From Hysterangium stoloniferum (Eukaryota; Basidiomycota; Agaricomycetes; Hysterangiales; Hysterangiaceae), in NCBI GenBank assembly GCA_015178975.1, contig WHVD01000148.1, positions 62,001 through 126,000 on the forward strand: a stretch of 64,000 bases of DNA. Direction: 5' to 3'. This document shows, piece after piece, positions 23,285 through 34,127 of this stretch (position 1 is its first letter; the number at the start of each line of letters is the position of its first letter). The notes below the pieces were generated by a model. The model was not told the origin of the DNA. It saw only the letters and a list, made by a program, of their open reading frames with translations, and searched no databases. The position numbers were made by a program, and so were the translations under genes.

Positions 23285-24742
23285 CTACCCGTGGAAGAAA
23301 CTGAAGGAAACGAACACTACCAAAAAGGCAAGCCCATCTCTAAGAAATGTGTACATCAAGGGTGGCACACCCCCAAATAGTCGCCAATTAATGAAAATTG
23401 TAGAAAAGATGAGGATCAGATATATGCCTGGTGAAGAGTTGAATACTGAGAAAGGTGCGTTCAGCAAACAAGCCTCACATGACGAGACCAAGAGTGGAAT
23501 CCTACAACTCGGGGAATAAATTATTTAAAATCACGTAGATTATGGTAAGCTGCAAAGACTCACAAGCTGATATGCATCCTGTGCGGTGCGCTACGGGGAA
23601 TACATCCAGTAACTGGCCAGTTAGTTGGAATCTCAAAGTAGTAAACCTTAGAAAAGGATAGTGAATTCACTACGAATGGAACCTGAAAGGGGGGTGGGGG
23701 TCAGTCCCAAGGTAACAGAGTACTGTTGTGAAGAAGAAAAAAACTCTACAAACAGCTATGGTGGCTATCCCGACATAAGTAATCAGTCAGAAGCCAGGAT
23801 ACTATCGTAGGGGGTGCTCACTGGTGAGAGTAAATAGCAAAAATGCAAGCACTAGATCATGATGCCATATATTCAAATTCATGTGAAAAGTGTCAATGCA
23901 GAACTTCCATACCACGTTTGCTTCTGTTGTACAACGCGTAGATCCAAAGGATGACAAGACCCTGTCCACACACTATCAGAGATATGAACCCACTTGAGAA
24001 GTGAGTGAGTTGTCGGTAGGAAGTAATGCTCAATCGTAAACTAATGTACTTACAACAACGCATAGAAGATTATCCCTGTGTGGCAACTGAGGCAAAGAAG
24101 TCAAGGTTAACCCCTCGCACGGAAGACATGCTCACAACTAACACCGAAATGGTCAGCATATGTGAATTTCACATGCATTAAATTATCAGATCGCTACCTT
24201 AATATCAGGATGCCGAGACAAACTAGCTTCCGAAGGCAGCTCTTAGCTTTACACTTTTGAGCAACAATTCAATACTTACTACCCATAAAGAAACTAGATG
24301 AAAGACCATGTTGATGCCGATTAGTTAAACGCTGGTGATAATCCAGACCTTTGCTCACAGAATAAATGCAAGCCCCAAATATCGAGCGACTATACAGAGG
24401 CAGTTCGGCAGTGTCCACTTATTCCTAGCGGCAAAAATATGAAGGTGTCCCAGTACTACTGGCAAGGATCATCGATCACCTCCAAATGTGCTCACTCTTG
24501 TATTATGTGTGAGAAAGTGAAATCCATGGGTAAAGGTTGTCGTTATTGTTACCCACCTCCTGATCTAATGTTATAATCCAGTCGTAGGAAACCAAGGTTG
24601 CAGCCATCACTTGAAGAGTAGTAAGTAATGTATTGTGCCTCTTTGAAGCTGGCATACCTGTGGTGTAGTTTGCGATGTGGTTGAATGAAATAATAGTAGC
24701 TAGAACACCAGGTTCCAAATGAGATAAGGTACTGCTAGACAT
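23285..24742 (-). CDS. DUF6533 membrane protein, copy A
   Basis: Proteins with DUF6533 are multi-span membrane proteins common in Agaricomycetes; their function is unknown. The minus ATG at 24,742 begins MSSSTLSHLEPGVLATIISF. An intron removes the stretch after HIANYTT, and the next exon reads MAATLVSYDWIITLDQE, the DUF6533 hallmark (YDWLLTLDxEV). After another intron come NKWTLPNC and VARYLGLAFIL. The last exon (23,491-23,285) has two hydrophobic segments, GIYLILIFSTIFINW and FLRDGLAFLVVFVSF, as in the family's end. The middle exons (23,560-24,300) were not joined with certainty. It is convergent with the seven-helix-type gene. Copy B differs by only a few bases. Confidence 0.65.
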
Positions 24743-25027
24743 GAGTGTTGGGTGAAGAAAAATCTACGGGAGGGGTGCGCATAATTATATACATGCCCAT
24801 GCTGTGAAAACGGGCCTGCAAAATTTATGGCTGGCATTGAGTGAATAATATATATTTGCAAATTGAAATGTTGACATGTCTGTAAATATAAGCTCAACGG
24901 CTCAAGTGGAGGATTCGGTGATCTCCAGCTGAGATCATTCCGGAAGGACTAAGATGGATTGAGTTTCTAGGCAGTCGTGGCATTAGTACTGGTTAGCACG
25001 GCTAAATTTTTGCTTTCATACTATTGG

Positions 25028-25695
25028 AGTTTCTAGTCGATTGGTACCACTCGGATGTCCCCGAGGAGATCTGATGGCATCAAAAGCGAACCGACTCGAG
25101 GTTGGCTTGTCGCCACCAGCCACTCCATTAAACTAATAATATCCAAAAACAGTATTGTATGCGATTCCGGCAAGTATGCTGCGGGACGCCCATCATTACT
25201 TGGGGAAATAGCTGTTGCAATCATCACAGAACTCAAATATATCAGGGGATTTGTCACGACGACCACTACCAGAAGGTGAGGAATTTATAGTACTAGGTCC
25301 GGCAACGCAGCCTTCTGCCACAGATGAGCTTGGACTGTCTGAGTGAACGCAAGATGACTGTGGAATTGGGCTGGAGTCTCGTGACGGTATTGTGAGCGAC
25401 TCGCTTTTCTGTGAAAGACCCGAGCTCGTGAGGCATTGCGACTACCGGGGTGAGGCAATACTAATAATACTCAGTTTTAACAGTGATACGTGCAATTATG
25501 TACTCACTTTTTGTTACAGGACAACTAACTGTATGTCCCATTGAAGAACACCTGCAGCTAGTGATAACGACCCTATCCGCGAGTGGTGGACGAGGCGGAA
25601 TGCGTAAGTGGGCTATTGGAACGCTGCCAACTGTTCATGGAAAATTGCACGAAAGCTTGTATGACGTACGTCTGCCATATACATCATGAAATAAA
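25028..25695. other. Copy-A-specific insert within the duplicated flank
   Basis: Sequence between GCTAAATTTTTGCTT and ATGATCC.GAATCCCTCCGC is unrelated to the equivalent 240 bp of copy B. Overlapping ORFs at 25,033-25,279 on both strands show no motifs. No target-site duplication or terminal repeat was recognised. Confidence 0.4.
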
Positions 25696-26159
25696 AATAC
25701 ATTAGGTATGATCCAGAATCCCTCCGCCGCACTCAATAACATCGTAAGGCTTGAACGAAAACACCTTTTAAGGCGTTCCGGAGAGTCCAGCTAATATCGT
25801 GCGCCTACGTAGGAGCATTTCGGAAATCTCCACTTGTGCTCAAGTTTAAAGCTAGCGACGCATTTGTAAATACGGCGTATAGCTCGGCTGGAGGACGGTT
25901 CAGTGCCGCTCATCACCCGTTGATACGATCATCTCATAAAGTTCTAACCCCCTGAGTATCGAGTGTATCTTCTATCTGTAACCTAATTAGCTTGCCCCAT
26001 ATCCCCCTGAGCTCCGACCTAATTAGAATGCATAAGCTATTTTGCCGCATCCTGCTGGATGGTCCTGCACTTCCCGGCTAGACGACCCTTCGCTTGCAAT
26101 GCTCTATGCGTGAATCCAAATCTCACCTACGTACATAGCTGACATAATGCGTCTTTGCC

Positions 26160-26690
26160 TCATCATTACGAGTCCGCAAAGCCACCATCCTCCTCGACAA
26201 CCAAGCGGCCCTGCCTAGCACAAGATCACAGCCAGGACAGCACCTCATCCAACTCTTCCAAGTTGAACTCCAGAAGCTCGTTAAACGCAAACACGGCCTC
26301 CACATCCACACATACATCGCCTTCCCCTTTGCATCCTTGAATCGATTCTTGGAAGGCGGATGCTTGTCATGGTTGTGCTTCATCCACAAGATAAGAACCA
26401 ACCGTGAGTGGCACACAGAGTGGAGCGCCTCCCACAGAGCAAGAAAACTATCGAGATTCGACCAAGTCCCCCCTGGCTCAAAAGTACTCAAACTCTACTG
26501 TGAGCTCCCCTGGCGATCCTGCAGCATCCTCACCAGCTAAGAACGGGCTTTGTAGGCCTCAATGAATACCTGTCCCGGATAGGCCCGGTTGCATCCCCCC
26601 TCTGCCCAAAATGCCACACTCCAGAGACATTACCTACTTCAGTGCTGACGCTTCCTCACTGAATGGCATCACCTGCGTGTATCCCTATGT
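26160..26690 (+). pseudogene. Non-LTR retrotransposon remnant: RNase H region and C-terminus
   Basis: The plus strand in one frame reads RKATILLDNQAALPSTR, then GQHLIQLFQVELQKLVKRKH and GLHIHTYIAF. This is the second half of an RNase H domain as found after the reverse transcriptase of fungal LINEs. Further on, in another frame, come LRTGFVGLNEYLSRIGPV and PLCPKCHTPETLP, the zinc-finger-like tail (CPxCxxPET..H) of the same elements. Stops and frameshifts separate the parts and no RT core is present. C-rich sequence to about 27,010 may be the rest of its 3' end. Confidence 0.6.
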
Positions 26691-27486
26691 ATAAAAAGGT
26701 AACCCTTTTCCATTCGCTCCATCCTGGGCTCCACCAAGAACGCCCATCTACTGGTGCGTATGTTCACTCTACCCAATGATTTCCCCAGCACTCCGACTAG
26801 AGTGATGCTAACACCCTTAAACACTCCACCCAGTTGAGCTATCCTCCCCCCCCTTCTTCCCCTCGCTGGCCGTGCATCAAACCACGGCCCTCCCATAGGG
26901 ACATGCCCAACCAACCCCAAGACCGCCCACCTCCCCGACACCCTCCCCTCATCATGGCACCCACTCCTCACTCTGATACCATGCTCTCGACGACCCCCAC
27001 CTCCCCTCTCCCCCTTTGATAGTCATGTAACTATCTATATTAGGTACCAGAGTAGCCACACCTTCTCTTTCTAATAGAAACACTGGTTGATGATCGAAAA
27101 TGTTGTGTGGGAAGTTATTGAGATGACTGGAAACTTTGTATATATAACGATATCCCCCATAACAACATTTGAACATACAATCAAGAGGGTTTGTGAGCGT
27201 ATGTCGATGCAGAGGTGGAGAACAATGTTGAAATCTTATCGATTATCCCATCGTAATAGGGGGCTATGTGAGCATGCACAAGATGCCACACCGGCCCCAT
27301 GGTTCTTTTGATTTTAGCTGTATTGCCAAACGCTGTTGTTCTCATAGTGTATATATAAGTAGTATAGTTTTTTTGTAATTACACTATCTATTTGCCTCCT
27401 ATGAGACACAGAGGTTAAGTGGAAATTATATTTATCTTTGCTTATGATTCTTATGAACTTCGAGAACTGATTTCAACAGTTTTAAT
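26691..27486. other. Region without recognised gene
   Basis: The first 320 bp are C-rich and probably belong to the LINE remnant. The rest, including ORFs at 27,087-27,311 and 26,952-27,176, shows no family motif. Confidence 0.35.
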
Positions 27487-27821
27487 GCAAACAACAGCTG
27501 TAGGGTTTGCCTACATAACAGCCATGAGCGACCTAACTCTTTGCTGAAAATCTTCACAATTGGATTCTTATTGATTGGGAGGATGCAGCTACACCACCGA
27601 CAAAAGGTCAACCACGTTTCAACATGTCGGATCACTCGCCACGCATTCTGGAGGACAACCATGGTGCCGAGGTTGACATTTGGGGAGTTGGCCATCTGCT
27701 CACCTCATCTACTGCATCTGATATCTCTAGCGAATTCAAAGCTCTGGGCAAGTGTGTGTGCAAGGAGGCTCACATACTGACTGCTGAAGAAGTTTTGAAA
27801 CTTGTGAAGTTATTGCCTTAG
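27487..27821 (+). pseudogene. Chimeric fragment: Crinkler start joined to a protein-kinase C-terminus
   Basis: The first 60 bp (CAGCTGTAGGGTTTGCCTAC onward, with ATG at 27,524 and MSDLTLC) match the upstream region and first codons of the broken Crinkler-type gene at 15,664-15,723. The match ends at TGCTG. The sequence then switches to WILIDWEDAATPP, GQPRFNMSDHSPRILEDN and HGAEVDIWGVGHLL. This is the activation-segment and lower-lobe region of fungal kinase-like proteins (the DFG-like position reads DWE; the downstream AEVDIWGVG is the usual helix F motif). The ORF ends KLVKLLP with TAG at 27,821. The catalytic loop and N-lobe are absent, so no kinase can be made. Confidence 0.62.
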
Positions 27822-28309
27822 CCCCTCTAATACCCTGGTCTTCAATAAAGTAGGAATTTGATTTTTTTTGCGACAGAGTAATGGTGCAAGGGCATTAGAA
27901 TACACGCGGCTTTAAATTGTTTAGATTTACAAATTAAAAATGTAATTGTCATTACCGCGCGTTATGCGCGTAAGAAAGGTAAAATACATTTATATAAACC
28001 ACACCTGACACTATTTGACCCTACCCAATACTGACGATGGAAGCCATGCCGCACTGCTGCAAAGAAGCGTTGCACCGTGTTGGTGGGTCAGTGACGCCCG
28101 GTGACGATATGTTGAAAGGAGGTCTCCCACGGCCTCGAGTATTAGTGAAAAGTAAGTAACATTTTGTTATCTCTGTTGTATTGGTTTTTTTACCTGGAGC
28201 GTCCCATTCTCGCAGAATTAGCGGTGGAAGAGGCTCAACGCAACAAGGGGGCATATTAGCCTAGGGCTACAATGTCCTAATTTGCTGATAAATATTGACT
28301 TGCTAGGTG

Positions 28310-28556
28310 GCAGCACTTTTCCATGGCCCCTAATCTTTTAGTGTCAAAAAACAGCAATGGTCCATGCTAGTGAGCAATATCTTCCGTTATCTAGCTTCAC
28401 AGCTTATGCAACTATCCGCAGAGAGCATTAGCTCCAGCAACTCATCCAATTCGGGACTTTCCGATATTCTAGTGGGTAGGTTGTCCGTCTTGCGATCATC
28501 GAACAATCCCAAACTTTTCCTTATAGGAGAACCCCCGGAAGACGGAAGACATTGTG
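28310..28556 (+). pseudogene. Third, partial Crinkler-NTPase copy lacking exon 1
   Basis: Upstream sequence equal to that of copy A leads to the start (AATGGTCC), which then jumps directly to CATGCTAG, the end of exon 1. In copy A these two places are 320 bp apart and share ATGGTCC, so the deletion probably arose by recombination at that short repeat. The remaining part covers the first intron and the exon beginning SPSNSSNSGLSDIL-like sequence, then leaves homology at about 28,545. Confidence 0.7.
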
Positions 28557-28559
28557 ACT

Positions 28560-29005
28560 GAGGAGAGACATATCATAAATGACGTTTTCGGACCTGAACC
28601 GCTTGAGACGAGGATTGTATGTTTCAATTACCTACACCTGACTTGGACGCTAACTCGTGAAATTAATTTTGGACAGGCTGGGGAGCAGGGGATGAGACCG
28701 TCCAGAAACGTATCATCTAATTTGGGCAATGTAAGTGTATTTGCAATGATGACGATTGTAAAATTTCTGACAAAGCAAAGATAGTTGTCCTCGCTAGACC
28801 GGTCATCATTGGTTATACAGTGGCAAAAATCCTTCATCGTGACATTAGCCTTGGAAACTTGATCTTTCGATCCGAAAAGGATCAAGTTTTTGGTGTATCA
28901 AATCAATCTTGCATACTATGTGGATGGGATGGAAAATCATCCAGCATCGGAGCAGCGAACGGAAACCCGACCTTTTATGTCGATTGATTTCATTAACCCA
29001 GGTTC
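28560..29005 (+). pseudogene. FunK1-type protein kinase remnant
   Basis: FunK1 kinases are expanded in mushroom-forming fungi. In the plus strand the sequence reads VLARPVIIGYTVAKILHRDI, SLGNLIFRSEKDQVFGV, then in a shifted frame VDGMENHPASEQRT and RPFMSIDF. The catalytic loop HRDIS with LGN and the later TGTRPFM-like block are diagnostic of FunK1. The DWDLA segment expected between them is broken by a frameshift. Only about 150 codons remain. Confidence 0.68.
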
Positions 29006-29410
29006 ACCTGCCAACACTCAATGTCACTTTTGTGTGACCATCTTCCTTTATTGTTCGCTAGCGGTTTTCCCCTTCTCTTCATCTCTCTTCCTTCGTCTTC
29101 CATCTCACAGGATGCTTGCAGCATCTGGGACAGTTCTTTTTATTTCCCACCCACCATCCCCTTTCACATTTCCTACCGCTTTTCTCTTTTCTTTCAATTT
29201 GTTGGTACTGTAACTAGTCTCATGTAGCCGCCCGCGCCTGTGGCCATTGATGCCTGTCACCTGTTGTCGCAGCTGGCTTCCGCTTTAGACCCCAACATGA
29301 TGTTGTTCACCAGACCGGAGTGAGATAAAATTAAAATTAAAAAGTTGAGTCACGAGACGAGTGAGAGGTCACTGTCTGCGTACTAATCTTCCGGCGGCAA
29401 AACACGGGCA
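29006..29410. other. Upstream region of the copy-B Crinkler gene
   Basis: A pyrimidine-rich stretch (29,030-29,200) and about 200 bp preceding the start codon at 29,411. It is unrelated to the sequence before the copy-A gene, so the two Crinkler copies probably have different promoters. Confidence 0.4.
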
Positions 29411-31651
29411 ATGGTCATTATCAACTGTCTCGTAATCGGCGGCGACGAGCCGTACTACCACATTTTTGAAGTGCAAGCGTCCCCAGAAGAGACCGTAGCA
29501 AAGCTCCGAGAGAAGATATTGGAGAAAAAGCCCAAGTGGCAAAACAGAATCAACGCCGATGACTTAGCGCTATACACACCGAAGCAGATCATATCTACTC
29601 ATTCGGAAGACATTTTCAATGGTGTTTTCGCCCGGTTGAAGCTCAATACACCAGAAGGGCGGCTTTCCGCTCTCGATAAACTCAAGCCGACGTTCACTGT
29701 TGAGGAGTCTGACCTGTCTGAACCAGCAAGGCACCAGCTACATGTTCTTGTCATGGTCCCAGCTAGTGAGCAATATCTTTAATCATCTCGCTTCACACCT
29801 TATGCAACTATTTTAAGGCAGGATTATCCCCAGCAACTCATCTAATTCCAGGCTTTCCGATATCCTAACGGGTAGGTTGTCCGTCTTGCGATTATCGAAC
29901 AACCCTTTCCTTATAGGAGAACCCGCGGCCAAGCGACTGCGCGTGGAGGGGTCTGTGATATCTGATGGGCCCATGCAGCACGTAAGTAGCTGATAAGTTC
30001 TGGTCCAAGATGTGATGCTAAGCCTCGACCAGATTCACTCAAAATTACCACCGATGATGCTAGACTACTATTGCCGATTCTGGGGAATTCCCTTAGATCC
30101 AGCACTCACAATCCTCCCAGACCGGGATAATACCACGGATTCTGAGTCTGAAGAGGAAGAATCAAATGACGACATCCTCTCAGGCGAACCTTTCCTAAAG
30201 GATCTCGGCCTACCGATGCTTGTTCGTGCTGAGTATATTCGAGTTCTTGATGCGGTCAAGGCAGCACATCAGAAGTCCCACGAAGCCTCACTTGCAGTGG
30301 TTACTGGTCAACCAGGCATTGGTGCGATAAAATAACCCAGTTTGCGGTTTTGTTAATCATTGTCTAGGAAAAACTTCTTGGATTCACTACGCAGTACGCT
30401 ATTGTCTGAGAGAAAGGCAGCCTGTTGTCTGGTACCAAGTCAAGAAATGCTATTTCTTTTCCGAGTCTGGTGTGGATATCATCGATCCCATGCTCCACCA
30501 GAGCGGTGGGAAACACACATGGTGCCTTGTGGATTCGCTAGATGCCCCTCAAACGCTTCCCCATTCTATCTGCTCTCAATCCAAACAACTTTTTCCGATT
30601 TATGTAACCTCTCCAAAACTGTCATGCTGGTTCAAACTCTACCAGTCAGGTCGACTTCCCGAGTTGATCATCATGAATCCGTGGAGCTTGGATGAGTTAG
30701 AAAAAGCGTAAGTGGTGGATTTTAACTTTCATGTGTCATGTTAAAACTTGTTTCAGCGCACAACTATACCCCGATCGAAAGCTTGAAGATATTCGTGAAC
30801 GGTATGAAAACGCCGGTCCGACAGCACAGCTCTGCTTGGCATTTGACTCTGAGGCTATCCAAGACTTTTACAATTCTCGGGACCGACTGATCAAGAGTAT
30901 CACAACACCAGAATCGCTTGAGAAGTTCATGAATGAAAGCAATGCTTTGCTCACGGACGAATTTCCTCATCAAGTTTGCGTTATTCGTCGTTCTGATCAC
31001 AACATAATGAACTTGTACACTGTCGACCCTGCTACATACATTGTACGCCAACAACTTCTTATGCAAATCGGGAAATTAGAACAAGATGATGTCCTCAAAA
31101 TGTTGCGATATTCTATGACTCGGGTTTCATCCGATTCCTGAATGTGGGATGCTGTGTGGACACTTGCATTTTCTACTATTTTCTGTTCATTTGAAAATTT
31201 TACGAGTTTTCTATTTTTTTTTTGGCTGTTGCTTAGTGGTTCATGTTGAATAACATAATAGAAACCCTATTACCGCATTCAGAAAGACAAGAATACGTGC
31301 AGGTTGAAATAACAAAGGACTATGTGGCCACATTACCTATTGTTGTTGTTAGTATATACGTAGTCAAGGTATCCTTACACCTGAGTGGCAATGATGTCGG
31401 AGACGTGTTGAGAGATGACCTGGAGAATATACCAAATATACCAAATAGAGAATATAAGCTTCGGTAAAAATTTCATGTATTTGTATTTTGTATTTATTGA
31501 ACACCTTAATCAGGCTGTCACATCGCTATATATCAATCCTGATCGCGAACTTGTACACAAAGAATCAATGCTGGGGACGGGGCCACTTCCATTCGGGTCT
31601 ACCGTCAAGAGAAGAAGACAGTGTGGTATAAGAGACGTGTATTGTTAGCAG
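29411..31651 (+). CDS. Crinkler-type STAND NTPase, copy B (mostly intact)
   Basis: ATG at 29,411: MVIINCLVIGGDEPYYHIFE, then ASPEETVAKLREKI and DDLALYTPKQIISTH, a complete Crinkler ubiquitin-like header of about 120 residues. Two introns with a small exon (about 29,764-29,925), a Ser/Asp linker and another intron near 29,980-30,009 follow. The NTPase has Walker A GQPGIG-KTSWIHY interrupted by an intron at the Gly/Lys junction (30,323-30,367). It continues HTWCLVDSLDAPQ, IIMNPWSLDELEKA and, after the intron at 30,709-30,756, YENAGPTAQLCLAFDSEA. A TGA at 31,139-31,141 interrupts the frame. Beyond an intron ending at about 31,233 coding-like sequence resumes (YVQVEITKDYVATLPIVVVS) and runs to 31,648. 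So it is either one gene with a nonsense codon or a gene ending at 31,141. No in-frame stop occurs before that. Confidence 0.66.
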
Positions 31652-31695
31652 CGGTGAACAGCTCCTCCAAAACACAGTTGATGACCTTTCGCATC

Positions 31696-32281
31696 ATGGT
31701 GGTTATCAATGCAACAGAGTCTCGGTTCGAACGCGATTTTGAGCGTTCGTTGCGGCCTTGGCAAAATAGTTCTTGATCGATCCAGGGATCCCGCTAATCG
31801 TCCAAAATACTGCCCATTGTAATAGCTCTTTCGATGTTTCGTCCTCTGGGACCGTAATGATCGTGTCATTGTGTGTCCTGCATCGCTCTTTGCCTCATCT
31901 TTTGGTTCGTTCTGCATCTACGCACGATATGCCCTTTTAATCTGATCCTTGGTATTATGGCTCAAGTGGAGGTAAGCTATTTCATTCGCTTGAACTTTAG
32001 TATAGTGAAGTATTACTGTTACAGTGTATCGCCCCCGACTTTATTATTTTAAGAGTTGCCCTTGGCCGCGCAGGGTCTCTTAAAACGTCCCCACCCACTA
32101 TTAGCGCGAATCTCAAATTCGCTGAGGTCTCAAGATGCTCCTCTAGCCTTCATCCAGAAATGGATATTTCTTCCACCGCCGAGACATCCACAGACTTGAC
32201 TGTTCAAGACTCGAATGCCGGGTCCAATTACTGTCACCCCGTTTAACCCTGCAAGACAGATCTCTGTCGTTCCCGGAGTGA
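31696..32281 (+). pseudogene. Seven-helix-type membrane protein, copy B, internally deleted
   Basis: Starts MVVINATESRFERDF like copy A. Then a deletion of about 340 bp removes the first helices (joining GATTTTGA to GCGTTCG). A second deletion of about 300 bp removes the sequence after CGATATGC up to TTAATCTGATCC, and a short insertion (32,088-32,130) interrupts the last exon. The stop region at 32,279 is shared with copy A. Confidence 0.85.
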
Positions 32282-32672
32282 AAAAAGCAAGGTTGGGGCT
32301 GCCGTTAAATGGAATTCCGAGCTTGTAAGACGAGCATTATCCTTGACATTAAGGAAGAGCCTTGATCCCTAGCGAGGCACGTCTTAGCTATAGCTAATGA
32401 ATCGATGATAAAATGAGCGGCTCACGGCAATCTGATACAACACAGGAATGTAACTGGGGATCTATGAGTACATGTTGACAGCAACACTGATATCACGTAC
32501 ATGACCGTAACAGCCATCACGCCTGGGTGGGAAATGCTGCTCAAGAGTATGACAATAAGAGATATGATGGAGACTAAATGTCAGTTACAAAAGGCAATGC
32601 TTTAATAGTGAATCTCTTATAATTATTGATAAATTACCGAATAGTCTGTGCAAGCGAATCACTTTAGCCTGT

Positions 32673-34127
32673 CTACCCGTGGAAGAAACTGAAGGAAACG
32701 AACACTACCAAAAAGGCAAGCCCATCTCTAAGAAATGTGTACATCAAGGGTGGCACACCCCCAAATAGTCGCCAATTAATGAAAATTGTAGAAAAGATGA
32801 GGATCAGATATATGCCTGGTGAAGAGTTGAATACTGAGAAGGGTGCGTTCAGCAAACAAGCCTCACATGAAGAGACCAAGAGTGGAATCCTACAACTCGG
32901 GGAATAAATTATTTAAAAGCACGTAGATTATGGTAAGCTGCAAAGACTCACAAGCTGATATGCATCCTGTGCGGTGCGCTACGGGGAATACATCCAGTAA
33001 CTGGCCAGTTAGTTGGAATCTCAAAGTAGTAAACCTTAGAAAAGGATAGTGAATTCACTACGAATGGAACCTGAAAGGGGGGTGGGGGTCAGTCCCAAGG
33101 TAACAGAGTACTGTTGTGAAGAAGAAAAAAACTCTACAAACAGCTATGGTGGCTATCCCGACATAAGTAATCAGTCAGAAGCCAGGATACTATCGTAGGG
33201 GGTGCTCACTGGTGAGAGTAAATAGCAAAAATGCAAGCACTAGATCATGATGCCATATATTCAAATTCATGTGAAAAGCGTCAATGCAGAACTTCCATAC
33301 CACGTTTGCTTCTGTTGTACAACGCGTAGATCCAAAGGATGACAAGACCCTGTCCACACACTATCAGAGATATGAACCCACTTGAGAAGTGAGTGAGTTG
33401 TCGGTAGGAAGTAATGCTCAATCGTAAACTAATGTACTTACAACGCATAGAAGATTATCCCTGTGTGGCAACTGAGGCAAAGAAGTCAAGGTTAACCCCT
33501 CGCACGGAAGACATGCTCACAACTAACACCGAAATGGTCAGCATATGTGAATTTCACATGCATTAAATTATCAGATCGCTACCTTAATATCAGGATGCCG
33601 AGACAAACTAGCTTCCGAAGGCAGCTCTTAGCTTTACACTTTTGAGTAACAATTCAATACTTACCACTCATAAAGAAACTAGATGAAAGACCATGTTGAT
33701 GCCGATTAGTTAAACGCTGGTGATAATCCAGACCTTTGCTCACAGAATAAATGCAAGCCCCAAATATCGAGCGACTATACAGAGGCAGTTCGGCAGTGTC
33801 CACTTTTTCCTTGTGGCAAAAATATGAAGGTGCCCCAGTACTACTGGCAAGGATCATCGATCACCTCCAAATGTGCTCACTCTTGTATTATGTGTGAGAA
33901 AGTGAAATCCATGGGTAAAGGTTGTCGTTATTGTTACCCACCTCCTGATCTAATGTTATAATCCAGTCGTAGGAAACCAAGGTTGCAGCCATCACTTGAA
34001 GAGTAGTAAGTAATGTATTGTGCCTCTTTGAAGCTGGCATACCTGTGGTGTAGTTTGCGATGTGGTTGAATGAAATAATAGTAGCTAGAACACCAGGTTC
34101 CAAATGAGGTAAGGTACTGCTAGACAT
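32673..34127 (-). CDS. DUF6533 membrane protein, copy B
   Basis: Nearly identical to the copy at 23,285-24,742. The first exon differs by one residue (TLPHL for TLSHL). MAATLVSYDWIITLDQE and the C-terminal helices are unchanged. In the exon after the DUF6533 box this copy reads KEKVDTAELPLYSR on one frame because of a substitution and a one-base change near 33,806 (CTTTTTCCTTGTGG against CTTATTCCTAGCGG in A). This may damage the NKWTLPNC motif here and leave copy A as the better version. Confidence 0.6.

Larger units (their letters stand above)
18945..25970 (+). repeat. Segmental duplication, copy A
   Basis: Starts at TTAGAATACATGCGGC and matches copy B (27,890-34,915) in the same orientation. 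The match covers a Crinkler-NTPase gene, a membrane-protein gene and a DUF6533 gene, then a flank ending near GAGTATCGAGTG. The stretch around the DUF6533 gene (about 22,900-24,960) is nearly identical to copy B. Copy A holds a private insert at about 25,028-25,695. It lacks the 1-kb segment with kinase remnants that lies in copy B at 28,560-29,400. Confidence 0.85.

Noticed and set aside
19072..28254. Minus-strand ORFs of 77 codons at 19,072-19,305 and 28,021-28,254 with similar ends (MPPCCVEPLPPLILREWDAP)
   Set aside because: They agree because the DNA is duplicated. The middle parts differ by shifts, and one half looks like intron. No family motif.
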